Part shown: one piece after another, positions 1-9,000 of the stretch | How positions within the stretch are numbered: position 1 is the first letter of the stretch | Layout: each line of letters begins with the position of its first letter | Origin: Pseudonocardiales bacterium | GTDB lineage: Bacteria; Actinomycetota; Actinomycetes; Mycobacteriales; Pseudonocardiaceae | Assembly: GCA_019241525.1 (NCBI GenBank) | Contig: JAFAWY010000117.1 | Coordinates: 1 to 64,000, forward strand | Direction: 5' to 3' | Length of the DNA: 64,000 nucleotides | The notes under the pieces: generated by a model | Told to the model about the DNA's origin: nothing | Databases searched by the model: none | The model's input: the letters and a program-made list of their open reading frames with translations, nothing else | Program-made: the position numbers and the translations under genes

Positions 1-1041
1 GCCGAGGCCGGCCAGCACGGTGGATTCCAGAAGGAACTGTTCCAGGATCGCGCGGCTGGTGGCACCGATGGCTTTGCGGATGCCGATCTCGCGGGTTCGT
101 TCGGTCACCGAGACCAGCATGATGTTCAGCACCCCGATGCCCCCGACGACCAGCGACAGCCCGGCCACAGCCGGCGTGAACAGCACCAGGATCGTCACGA
201 TCTGGTTGAAGCTGGCCAGCCGCGACCCCAGAGACTGAATCTGGTAATCCCGCCTTTGAGGGTTAGTGATGTGGTGGCGCGAGTCGAGGATGCCGGTAAT
301 TTCGGCCATGGCAGTCGGGATGTTGGCTTGCTGCGTGGCTCGCGCGGTGATCTGGTTGAGTTGATGGGTAGTGCTGCCTTGCCCGTATCCGAAGACGTAG
401 CGGCGGGCGGTGTCCAGCGGCATCACTGCGGTGTTGTCCAGTTGTTGGCCGTAGCTGGCCATCACCCCGATCACGCGAAACGGCACGTGATTAATCCGCA
501 CGGTCTGGCCTAGTGCCGCCGAACTTTGCCCGAACAACGTCCGTGCCACGTAAGGGCCGAGCACCGCTACCCGGGCGGCCTCGCGGGTCTGGGTGTCATC
601 GAAAAACGATCCGGCCGTGAGGTTACGGTTATTAGTGGACGCCCAGTTGTCCGTCGTGCCGATGATGTTGGCCGTCAGGTCTTGGGCAGTGTCGGTCTCA
701 ATCAGCGTTCCGCTGGTCGCGGAACCCGGAGTGGGCGACCCGGTGACCGCGGGAGCGATGCTGGCGATATCCGGCGCGTTCTGCAGTGCGGCGGCATCGG
801 CGTCGGTCAACGGTTGCGCCGGGGGACCGTTCGGAACGGCTTCGGCTTGCGACACAATGGTGATGTTGTTGGCTACTGGTTCAATGCGCGCATCGACGGA
901 GTTCTTCACCCCTAAGCCGCAGGCAGAAAGCAAGACCACCGCCGAGACACCGATGATCAGACCAAGCATGGTCAGCGCGGAGCGCATCCGATGGGCCCGC
1001 AACGCGCGTACTGCGACGAGTAACGCTTCCCGTAGGCTCAT
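1..1041 (-). CDS. MacB/FtsX-like ABC transporter permease, partial (3' end outside window)
   Basis: The leftward ORF begins at ATG 1041 (MSLREALLVAVRA) and runs 347 codons off the left edge. An N-terminal membrane helix (about residues 20-42) is followed by a MacB-type extracytoplasmic domain (about 45-240) and the FtsX-like helices near 265-290, then the cytoplasmic-loop motif TERTREIGIRKAIGA. This is the architecture of MacB-like permeases that work with a separate ATPase. It is closely related, also at the nucleotide level, to the permease at 24771-26039, so the two are paralogues. No ATPase lies upstream here; one could lie beyond the edge. Substrate unknown. Confidence 0.85.
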   Translation of the reverse strand, partial: MSLREALLVAVRALRAHRMRSALTMLGLIIGVSAVVLLSACGLGVKNSVDARIEPVANNITIVSQAEAVPNGPPAQPLTDADAAALQNAPDIASIAPAVTGSPTPGSATSGTLIETDTAQDLTANIIGTTDNWASTNNRNLTAGSFFDDTQTREAARVAVLGPYVARTLFGQSSAALGQTVRINHVPFRVIGVMASYGQQLDNTAVMPLDTARRYVFGYGQGSTTHQLNQITARATQQANIPTAMAEITGILDSRHHITNPQRRDYQIQSLGSRLASFNQIVTILVLFTPAVAGLSLVVGGIGVLNIMLVSVTERTREIGIRKAIGATSRAILEQFLLESTVLAGLG

Positions 1042-1120
1042 TTATTAGCCTCCCCCGACTAAGCAGTACCGCACTGTCCGCAAAGGGACATCACTTCACG
1101 GGTAACCGGTGATCGCCCCC

Positions 1121-1175
1121 GCGCGCAAGGACTTCAGCGAACTCCCAGCAGATTTTCAGCACATTCACTAATTTC
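1121..1175 (-). promoter_or_regulatory. Upstream element shared with the paralogous permease
   Basis: About 80 bases ahead of the permease start, this stretch matches 26110-26154 ahead of the second permease: both begin GCGCGCAA and both contain CTCxCAGC and ATTCACTAA. The intervening gene starts diverge more, so a conserved promoter or operator is likely (inference). Confidence 0.4.
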
Positions 1176-1331
1176 ATGACGCTGCGTCGACTGTTGCTAT
1201 CCGGTCAGTGCTCTGACGCGCCTTCGCAGCGATGCCCTGATTTCCCACTTGACGTTGAATGGACGGACAGAGCAGTGCCGCGGGTTCGACCGGCTACGCC
1301 GATCGAACCCGGCCGATAGCTGATGCCACTA

Positions 1332-1472
1332 CTACGATGGGCACGCCGAGGGAAGTTGGACCCCGCACGGCGGGGCAGAGGCTGTATTAGCGCTGACCAC
1401 ACCGGTGCCAGCAAAAAGTAGTCCGGCGAACATGGCAGTTACTGCGAGAGACCGGATGATGACTCCCCGCAT
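1332..1472 (-). CDS. Small secreted peptide, 46 aa
   Basis: ATG at 1472 is preceded by AGGGG. The product starts MRGVIIRSLAVTAMFAGLLF, has a small-residue signal peptidase site near VSANTASA, and leaves a short mature tail with two cysteines (PPCGVQLPSAC) before TAG at 1332. The signal peptide is convincing: basic start, hydrophobic core and an Ala-x-Ala-like end. It lies in the same orientation as the permease, 290 bases upstream of it. No family is recognised. The two Cys residues could form one disulfide (inference). The gene is too short for composition statistics, so confidence rests on the signal peptide and ribosome binding site. Confidence 0.5.
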   Translation of the reverse strand: MRGVIIRSLAVTAMFAGLLFAGTGVVSANTASAPPCGVQLPSACPS

Positions 1473-1477
1473 GGCAT

Positions 1478-1911
1478 CCCCTAGCTTATGTGAGCAATTC
1501 GTCGATCATCGACCACCACGGTTGGTCGTGGCGCCCACAAATGAATATATAATCTACCTTCGCCGAAAGCCAGGATCATTTTACTTCATGCGAGCAAGAC
1601 GTTTCCCGCGCCAGGCGCGCCCAATATGCGAGGCCGCCCGAGGATGGCGCCGGCCAGCCAGTACAAGATCATCAATCCTGTTTGACAAAACAGTGCGTTT
1701 CCGGCAACGTGGATTCACCGGCGGGATTCAGGGTTAGAACGAGGTTCGGTGGAGAATACCGTTGGCCAGAGCAACTGTCAAAAGCGCAACTGGATACCGG
1801 CTGGGCGGTGATTGACCTGTCCGATTTGCGTTGCCGGCGTGCTGGCTTGGTCAAACGCCTGATCCCACCAGCTGGTCGGCACATCCCGCTAACCGATGCG
1901 GTAAATCGTCG
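1478..1911. other. Intergenic region with divergent promoters
   Basis: No supported gene. An AT-rich patch near 1541-1560 stands out from the GC-rich background and probably holds promoter elements for the small secreted peptide to its left. ORFs here lack ribosome binding sites or family resemblance. Confidence 0.4.
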
Positions 1912-2700
1912 ATGTCACGCGTTCTGATCACTGGGTCCACCGACGGTCTCGGCCTGATGGCGGCCCAACGCTTGACCGATCAGAGTCATTCCGTGGTCTT
2001 GCATGCTCGCAATGAGGCCCGCGCCAACGATGCCCGCGCAGCGCTGCGGGGCTCAGCTGCCCTGGTGATCGGTGACTTGTCAAGCATCGCGCAGACCAGG
2101 GCAGTCGCCGAGCAAGCCAACGCGCTGGGCACGTTCGACGCAGTGATCCACAACGCGGGCGTGGGATACCGTGAAGCCCGACGTGTCGAAACTGAAGATG
2201 GGCTCGAGCACGTATTTGCAATCAACGTGCTGGCGCCGTATCTGCTGACCGCACTCATCAACCGCCCGAAACGGCTGATCTACCTCAGCTCGGGCATGCA
2301 CCGCAGCGGCGAGCCCCGTCTCGACGACCTGCAATGGACGGCACGGCCCTGGAATGGCGCACAAGCGTACGCCGACAGCAAGCTATACGACGTCATGCTC
2401 GCCTTGGGCATCGCCCGGCGCTGGCCCGACGTCCTGTCGAACGCCTTGGAGCCCGGCTGGGTCGCCACCAAGATGGGCGGTCCTGGCGCACCGGATAATC
2501 TGGCCCTGGGGTCGGTGACCCAGGCATGGCTGGCCGTCAGCGACGACCCAGCAGCGACCGTCACCGGCGGTTACTTCTACCACCAGCGCCCTCGTTCCAC
2601 GCATCCTGCAGCACGCTCTGCTGTTTTGCAAAACGAATTACTCATGCGTTGCGCCGATCTCAGCGGCGTAACGCTGCCCGAACCGCACACAGCAAGGTAA
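1912..2700 (+). CDS. Short-chain dehydrogenase/reductase (SDR)
   Basis: This 262-residue protein has a Rossmann nucleotide-binding motif at the extreme N-terminus (TGSTDGLG, residues 7-14), the SDR structural motif NAG (in HNAGVG), and the catalytic YxxxK (Tyr153, Lys157, in AYADSKLYDV). These define a classical NAD(P)-dependent oxidoreductase of ordinary length. ATG 1912 is chosen because the glycine motif should start within about ten residues; an upstream in-frame ATG at 1831 would add 27 non-conserved residues. Substrate cannot be inferred. It is monocistronic and ends before a strong hairpin at 2747-2783. Confidence 0.85.
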   Translation: MSRVLITGSTDGLGLMAAQRLTDQSHSVVLHARNEARANDARAALRGSAALVIGDLSSIAQTRAVAEQANALGTFDAVIHNAGVGYREARRVETEDGLEHVFAINVLAPYLLTALINRPKRLIYLSSGMHRSGEPRLDDLQWTARPWNGAQAYADSKLYDVMLALGIARRWPDVLSNALEPGWVATKMGGPGAPDNLALGSVTQAWLAVSDDPAATVTGGYFYHQRPRSTHPAARSAVLQNELLMRCADLSGVTLPEPHTAR

Positions 2701-2746
2701 ACGGATCCAGCGCCGAGCAGCACTGGCTGATGACCTGATGGGCAGG

Positions 2747-2783
2747 CGGACACGGCACCACATCCATCGAGGTGCCGTGTCCG
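2747..2783. terminator. Perfect 13-bp hairpin between convergent genes
   Basis: Arms 2747-2759 and 2771-2783 (CGGACACGGCACC and its exact complement) enclose an 11-base loop. The hairpin lies between the rightward SDR and the leftward microprotein gene, so it can end both transcripts. There is no clear T-run. Confidence 0.7.
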
Positions 2784-2908
2784 CGCCGCTCCCATCCTTT
2801 ACCCCGGCACCTCCGTAAGCAGAAATGCCGCGGTGCGCAACCTCTCTGGAATCACCACCAGCGCCCAAGCGGCCGCTTACGCGCCAAGACACCGATTCCT
2901 CGTTACTA

Positions 2909-3067
2909 CTAGTACCAGCAGCGGCGCCGGTCGTCCCAGCGCCAATGGCGCCAATGGTGCTGCTCGTCCCAGCCCCACCAGCCACGAACCCGGTCTTTAT
3001 CGTGGTGATGACCAGGATCGGGGTTGAATGCTGTTTTACCGAAGCCGAAGACGTCCATGACCCGCAT
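2909..3067 (-). CDS. MRVxEVF-family microprotein A, Trp/His/Arg-rich, 52 aa
   Basis: ATG 3067 follows the ribosome binding site GAGAGG at good spacing. The product opens MRVMDVFGFGK and ends in a tail dominated by Trp, His, Arg and Asp (WWGWDEQHHWRHWRWDDRRR, then CWY). Two other genes in this window (37025-37192 and 55421-55570) start MRVSEVF and MRVAEVF. The tail of this copy is closest to that of 55421-55570 (both have WxWD or DWR followed by RRR and an aromatic/Cys end). There is no signal peptide or membrane helix. Possible roles are metal binding, nucleic-acid binding or a ribosomally made peptide precursor; none is shown. No named family is recognised. Confidence 0.65.
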   Translation of the reverse strand: MRVMDVFGFGKTAFNPDPGHHHDKDRVRGWWGWDEQHHWRHWRWDDRRRCWY

Positions 3068-3642
3068 ATTTCGATCCTCTCTCTCGTTGGCAGGAACCCT
3101 CTTTCCGGCAACGACACGCAATGAATGGTTCCTGCTGGCACAAATGGATGACCAGACGGCAAGGGTCCATATTCCACCCCGTACGGCCGATAACTGCGGA
3201 TTCGGGCTCAGCCTAGGGCGATGACCTCTCCACCATGGAATCCTTCCTATCACTGGAGATCGCGCTGGCTTCACGGTGAGATGTTTGCCAACGCCGCCGG
3301 CCTCCGTAGCGGAAGACGTGCGATCCGGGTGCAGGTTGCCTGGAGTCTCGAAGGAATTTAGGTAGCAGCTATTCCGGGCGCCTGGCTCCCTGCATTACTC
3401 GCACGATGCGCCAGTACAGAAACAGGCGCACCCAGGAATCATCCAGAAACTCTCCAGGAATCATTCGGGAGATACCCAGGAAGCGCACCACGGCCGCTGT
3501 TCATCCGTCAGGACCAACTGACCGACCACTACGCAGATCATTACGCGGGTCACACGGCTCGACACGGTAAGTTGCGCCGACCGCAATCGGATCTTGTGTC
3601 GTAACAGCGATCAGTACCAGCTCGGACAGGGGAGGTAACGAG
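3068..3642. other. Long non-coding region between divergent units, with operator-like repeats
   Basis: This 575-base stretch separates microprotein A from the murJ leader. It has no supported gene. It holds the CCAGGAA heptamer array at 3432-3482 and further imperfect copies near 3350-3390. Confidence 0.5.
3432..3482. promoter_or_regulatory. Array of CCAGGAA heptamers at 11-bp spacing
   Basis: CCAGGAA occurs at 3432, 3454 and 3476, exactly 22 bases apart. Weaker heptamers sit at the half-steps 3443 (CCAGAAA) and 3465 (TCGGGAG), giving five sites on an 11-base period. Tandem heptamers at one helical turn are typical of OmpR/PhoB-family response regulators (known); the regulator is not identified. 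The array is 161 bases before the murJ leader ORF and 365 bases before microprotein A, so either could be the target. The same heptamer recurs in the array at 55671-55862. Confidence 0.5.
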
Positions 3643-3789
3643 ATGAACCAGATTGTGGGCGAACGCCTCCAGGACAGCGTGCGCAACGGGCTCGACCTGC
3701 GCGGTAGGCCGCCGAGCAGCGCCACGATCCATCAGCCTCTCGGCTGCGCTGGCACCCCGCGGGCCTGGTCATGGCGGCCTCAGCGGTGA
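3643..3789 (+). CDS. 48-codon leader ORF translationally coupled to murJ
   Basis: ATG 3643 has a strong ribosome binding site (GGGGAGG, spacing 7). The ORF encodes MNQIVGERLQDSVRNGLDLR and further residues, and its TGA (3787-3789) shares a base with the murJ ATG at 3789 (TGATG). MurJ has no ribosome binding site of its own at either candidate start, so its translation probably depends on ribosomes finishing this ORF (inference). The peptide has no recognised domain; the N-terminal half looks amphipathic and the C-terminal half is Pro/Arg-rich. Confidence 0.55.
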   Translation: MNQIVGERLQDSVRNGLDLRGRPPSSATIHQPLGCAGTPRAWSWRPQR

Positions 3790-5414
3790 TGCCGACCGAC
3801 CGTGCCGCCTCTACTACCGCGCGGAACTCGGTGACCGTCGCTGGCTGGACACTGATCAGCCGGATCACCGGCGTGTTGCGGGTAGTGGTGATCGGGCCGG
3901 TGCTGGGGGCGACTTATTTCGCGAACGCGTTCCAGACCAGCTACATGCTTCCTCATCTGGTGTTCACCTTGATCGCGGGTCCGGTGCTGGGGATGGTGTT
4001 GGTGCCCAGCGTGGTCCGGGCAGTCAGTGCAGGGGGGGACACCCGTGCCCGGGAGATCCTCGTCGGGGTCAGTGGATGGCTGCTTACGACCGCGGTGCTG
4101 GTCAGCGCATTGCTGATGATCGCGTCCCCGGCGGTGGCGTGGACGCTGAATTTCGGGATCCCCGACCCCGCTTCCCGGGCCCGGGGACTGTGGCTGACCA
4201 CGCTGGTGGTGCTGCTGGTGGCCCCCCAGGGAGTGCTGTATGCGCTGGTGCATCTGGGTATGGCCGCGCAGCAGGCCAAGGGACGCTTCGCGCTGGCCGC
4301 AGGCGGCCACGTGGTGGAAAGCCTCATCCTGATCCCGGCGGTCATCTTTGCCGGCTGGTGCTACGGAACCGGACTGGATGTCAAGCAGGTGCCGATCGGG
4401 CTGGTGCTTGTGCTCGGGGCAGCCAGCACGGTGAGCGTCGCACTGCATGCTGCGCTACAGCTCGCGGGCGCCGCCCGGGTGGGCCTGCCGATCTGGCCGT
4501 CGATGCGTTGGCGCCAAGATCCCGAGGTCCGGGCAATCACCAAGCGGCTGATCCGTTCGGTCGGCGTCGCCGCTTGGCCGGCGGCGGCCATGTATGTATT
4601 GCTGGCACTGGCCGGCACCGTCCGCGGTGGCGTCTTCGTGGTGCAGCTGACCCACACCATCTTTTTCTCGTTAGCCTTCGTCAGCGCTCGGGCGGTATCG
4701 ATGGCGGTGCTTCCCGGGCTGGCTCGCGCTGCGCACAGTGATGATGCCGCCATATTCGGCGTGCAGTGGCGGCAAGCCCTGTCTTACGCCATGATCGCGA
4801 GCCTGCCGCTGCTGGTCCTGGTCGGAGTGAATGCGGGGCCCGCCGCGCACCTGCTCACCGCGGGCCAGCTACGGCACGCTGCGTTGATCGGTCCGCTCAC
4901 CATCTGCATGGCAGTGGCGGCGGTGGCCCAGCTGGTCAGCGGACTGCACGACATCGGCCGCCAGGCATTGTTCGCACGGTTGGACGATCGCACACCGCGC
5001 CGGGCGAGCGAGGCGACCTTCGGTGTGATCGTCATCTTCGCTGCTGCGAGCTTGCTGCTGCCCGCTGACGGTTCCCGCCTGATCTGGTTGGTGGTAGCGA
5101 ACCTGATCGGTGAGCTGCTCGCCGCTGGCATCGTGCTCATCCGGCTGAGGCGGGCGATCCGGCCCGAGCTGTTTGTCGAACCCCGTCCGCTGGCCGCCGC
5201 GGTTGTGGCCACCTGCGCCATCGTCCCGCTAGCCGGCGCCGTGTGGTGGACCCAACAAATCCAGACCAACGACCGGCTCGCCAACCTGACACTCCTGGCA
5301 CTAGGCGCTGTCGTAGCGCTGGGCGTCTACGTCGTGGTGCTGCGAGCGGTAAGCCGGCGGATCAGTGCCGCACCGAAAGCTACCTATCTGGTAGGCAACA
5401 CCGGCCCTGGCTAG
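3789..5414 (+). CDS. murJ: MurJ/MviN-family lipid II flippase
   Basis: The 541-residue polytopic protein opens with the MurJ-like stretch SVTVAGWTLISRITGVLRVV and contains about 14 hydrophobic helices, as expected for this family of the MOP superfamily. MurJ moves lipid-linked peptidoglycan precursor across the cytoplasmic membrane. ATG 3789 is preferred over ATG 3771 because it overlaps the stop of a leader ORF with a strong ribosome binding site. Many mycobacterial homologues carry a long C-terminal pseudokinase part; this one ends soon after the last helix. It could instead flip another polyprenyl-linked precursor, since the nearest genes are not cell-wall genes. Confidence 0.85.
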   Translation: MPTDRAASTTARNSVTVAGWTLISRITGVLRVVVIGPVLGATYFANAFQTSYMLPHLVFTLIAGPVLGMVLVPSVVRAVSAGGDTRAREILVGVSGWLLTTAVLVSALLMIASPAVAWTLNFGIPDPASRARGLWLTTLVVLLVAPQGVLYALVHLGMAAQQAKGRFALAAGGHVVESLILIPAVIFAGWCYGTGLDVKQVPIGLVLVLGAASTVSVALHAALQLAGAARVGLPIWPSMRWRQDPEVRAITKRLIRSVGVAAWPAAAMYVLLALAGTVRGGVFVVQLTHTIFFSLAFVSARAVSMAVLPGLARAAHSDDAAIFGVQWRQALSYAMIASLPLLVLVGVNAGPAAHLLTAGQLRHAALIGPLTICMAVAAVAQLVSGLHDIGRQALFARLDDRTPRRASEATFGVIVIFAAASLLLPADGSRLIWLVVANLIGELLAAGIVLIRLRRAIRPELFVEPRPLAAAVVATCAIVPLAGAVWWTQQIQTNDRLANLTLLALGAVVALGVYVVVLRAVSRRISAAPKATYLVGNTGPG

Positions 5415-5475
5415 GGGAACGTATTACACGATTCGAGCACGATTCACTACAGAACGTTACTTACGGGGCGTGGTA

Positions 5476-6021
5476 ATGAACCCGAGTGGTGCTCCAACTC
5501 AGAGCTATCGTCGTTCTGTGACGAGCGTTGACCAGACTGTGCTGGCCGAGGAGCTCATGACCACCATGGCCGCGCTGCGACGCCTGATACGCCGGCGGGT
5601 ACCGACGGAAGCGTGCGGCCCTCCGTTACGTGGCGCGCATGTAGAGTTGCTGCAAGTTATCAAAAAGCAACCGGGTATCGGGATTGCGTCGGCGGGTCGT
5701 GCTTTGCACCTAGCGGCCAACTCCGTCAGCACGCTGGTCAACCAACTCATCGACATCGGGATGCTGGAGCGTCAAACCGCGCCGGATGACCGTCGCGCTG
5801 CGCGACTGTGGTTGACCGACACGGCTAAGCAGCAACTAGAAGCTTTCCGTCAGGTCCGTGTCGACCTGGTTGCCGAGGGAGTGGCCGGTCTTCCGGACAC
5901 CGACCGGCAGGCTCTCACCAAGGCAGTTCCCGCGCTCCGCGCGCTGCTGGCCGCTCTGGACGTGGAGGAAGACGCGAGCGGCTCTCTTCGCCACGCCCAG
6001 CCAGCAGCCAGACCACGCTAA
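5476..6021 (+). CDS. MarR-family transcriptional regulator
   Basis: This roughly 181-residue protein has a central winged helix-turn-helix (ALHLAANSVSTLVNQLIDIG) followed by the MarR wing motif DDRRAARLWLTDTA. It is a clear paralogue of the MarR protein at 11629-12087, and both contain PPLRGAHVEL-type and GIGIA/GIGIG segments. The start is uncertain: ATG 5476, GTG 5470, or GTG 5518, which aligns with the start of the paralogue. It converges with the end of the ABC exporter gene 25 bases away, so it flanks the efflux operon and may control it or respond to the same ligand (inference). Confidence 0.85.
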   Translation: MNPSGAPTQSYRRSVTSVDQTVLAEELMTTMAALRRLIRRRVPTEACGPPLRGAHVELLQVIKKQPGIGIASAGRALHLAANSVSTLVNQLIDIGMLERQTAPDDRRAARLWLTDTAKQQLEAFRQVRVDLVAEGVAGLPDTDRQALTKAVPALRALLAALDVEEDASGSLRHAQPAARPR

Positions 6022-6046
6022 CGAAACCTCGATGACTATCCGGCGC

Positions 6047-9000
6047 CTAAACGGATAAGGCCGGACGGGAACTGCTGACCAGTTCGAAAGCTTTCCACAT
6101 CGAGGCATAAGGACCGCCGGCGCCAACCAGCTGCTCGTGTGACCCGACTTCGGCGATCTGGCCTTGGTGCAGCACGATGATGCGATCGGCCGATTTTGCC
6201 GTCGGCAGGCGGTGTGCAATGACAACGGTGGTCCGGTTGCGCGCGATCTGCCGCATTGCTTCCGTTACGCGTGCCTCGGTAACCAGGTCCAGGTTTGCCG
6301 TCGCCTCATCGAGGAGTAACAGCGTGGGGTTGACGTGCTCCGCACGCGCCAATGCAATCAGCTGACGCTGCCCAGCTGATAGTGAGCGCCCCCGCTCGGT
6401 TATTTCGTGGTGATAACCGCCGGGCAGAGCGGCGATGAACTCGTGTGCCCCGACCGCACGCGCGGATGCCTCCACTTCAACGTCGGTAGAGTCCGGCCGG
6501 CCGTAGGCGATGTTGTCCCGGATCGTCCCGGTGAACAGAAAGCCTTCCTGGGGCACGTAACCGAGTTGGCGGCGAAACGAGCGCAAATCCAACGACCGCA
6601 GGTCGTGACCGTCGATTTGCACGCTGCCCTCGTCGGGATCGTAGAACCGGGCCAGCAATTTCATCAAAGTCGATTTACCCGCCCCGGTCTGTCCGACGAT
6701 GGCAACCGTCTCCCCCGGCGCGATGCGCAGATTGATGCCGCGCAGCGCCTCGGGTGGCTTCGCGATCCGGGCACCGGTCGAGACCAGGACGCGGGCATCG
6801 GCCGGGCCAAGCCGCTCCCCGGTGTGCACGCTGGCGCTCCCAAGCTCCGCCGACCCGCCAGCAGATGACCTGGGATACGAAAAACGCACGTTGACGAGAG
6901 TGAGCTCACCGCGGAAGCGGGGAGTTGGCTGGGGATGCTCGGCCAGCGGTGTCGAAGTGTCCAAACGCATCAGTTGGGCGATCCGGCCGACCGAGACCCG
7001 GGTCTGCTGCCAGGAGTCGAACACTTGAGACAGCTGCTGGATCGGCGTGAAAAACATGTCGAGATAGAGCAGAAATGCGATCAGTGCGCCGATCGTGAAC
7101 TGCCCAGAGGCGATCAGTCCTGCGCCGACGGCGAACACGATGACATCGGCTATGGCGGCCAAAAACTGTACGAACGGGAAGTAAGTGGCAACAAGCCGTT
7201 GCGCGCCAACGCGGGCAGCGAGATAGTCGTAGCCGAGCCGGTGGAATCGCTTGCTTGTCTCATTCTCGTGGGTGAACGCCTGAGACTCGCGCACCCCAGA
7301 CAGACTCTCCTGGAAATCCGCATTGACAATGGCGATCCGGTCCCGCGCCAGGTCGTAAAGGCGGGCCGATTTCCGGCGAAAGATGACCGTCGCTATCGCG
7401 AGCGGGACGACGACGGTCAATGCACACAGACCGAGCTTGGTGTTGAGCAGCACAACAGCCACGCCAACCCCGACAAAGGTGACCAGCGAGACCAGTGCGG
7501 AGAGCAGTCCGTCTTCCATCAGCGATTCGAACTGGTCCACATCGGTCGTCATCCTGGTCATGATCCGACCGGCCATTTCCCGCTCGTAGTAGTCCAGCGA
7601 GAGGCGTTGCAGCTGGGCCCAGATCCTGATCCGCAATGAAAGCATGATCCGCTCGGCGGTGCGGCCGGTGACGAAAGTCTCGCCGACCTGGTCGATCAGG
7701 TTGGCCAGGGTTACGACGAGGAACATCGCGGAGAACAGGAAGACCACGGCTTGGGAACCGGTCGACACCCCATTGTTGACGCCGTTTTTGACCAGCACCG
7801 GTCCGGCCAGTCCGCTTAGCGCGTCGAGGACCACCAGCAGCAGGCCGACCAATAGTGGTCGGCGGAACTCACGAAGCAATCCGGCCAGCCGGAAATTTCG
7901 ATCACGGCGCGATTCCCTGGCGATGTCAGCAGCGTCCAAGGTCGCGAAGTCCCGCACTGGGGGAAGCGCCGCGACCCGGGTCAGCAGCTCGGGACTTGGA
8001 GCGAGGTTGCGACGCCAGCCACTCCCGCCACCCAGGCCGGGGCCGATGCTCGGGGCGCCGATCGTGGCCACCGTGTGCGGGCGCGCGTTCGCGGTGCCCC
8101 GGGCGCGGCCGTCGCCGGTCCACGCGGAGTCAGTACGGGTGCCGAGACCTGTGGTCAGCATCTGGTCTATGACCTGGTTCTCCACCTGGTCTGCGCTGTC
8201 CTGGAGCCCGGAGATCAGTCTGCGATAGAGGGTGCTGCGCGCGATGAGGTCCTCGTGCGTGCCCTGGTCGGCGATGCGGCCCTGATCGAGCACGACGATG
8301 CGATCAGCCAGGTGCAGCGTGGACCGGCGGTGTGCGATCAGCACCGTCGTGCGGTTGGCCAGCACGCCGCGCAGGGCGTCATGGATGGCCTCTTCCACCT
8401 TGGCGTCGATGGCGCTGGTGGCATCGTCGAGGATCAGGATCCGCGGGTCAGCCAGGATCGCCCTGGCCAACGCGAGGCGTTGGCGTTGCCCGCCAGACAG
8501 GGTCAGACCACGCTCACCGACCATCGTGTCGTAGCCGCCCGGCAGTTCCTCGATGAATCCGTGCGCATGGGCGATCCGCGCGGCTTGTTCGATGTCTTCG
8601 TCGGTGGCGCTCGGGCGGCCGTAGCGGATATTTGCCCGGACGGTGTCGGAGAACAGGAAGCTTTCCTCGAAAGCCACGCCCACCTGGCGGCGCAGGGACT
8701 TCAAGGTCACAGTGCGCAAGTCATGGCCATCCACTGTCACGCTGCCAGCGTCTGGATCGTGGAAGCGGGACAGCAGCATCGCCGCGGTGGATTTGCCGCT
8801 GCCGCTGGGCCCGACGATGGCGACCCGTTCTCCGGCCGCGATATGCAGGTCGAAACCACGCAACACCGCGGGGCCGTCACCGTAGCCGAAATGCACGCCG
8901 CGGAAAGCGATCTCCCCGCGTGACTGGGGCAGCTGCACCGCATCCGGGGCGTCGGCAATGGCCGGCGGAAGGTCCAGGAGCTGGAAAATGCGCTCCACTG

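Noticed and set aside
2638-3177. 179-codon leftward ORF over microprotein A
   Set aside because: Low-complexity Gly/Thr composition; the 52-codon frame has the ribosome binding site and family members.
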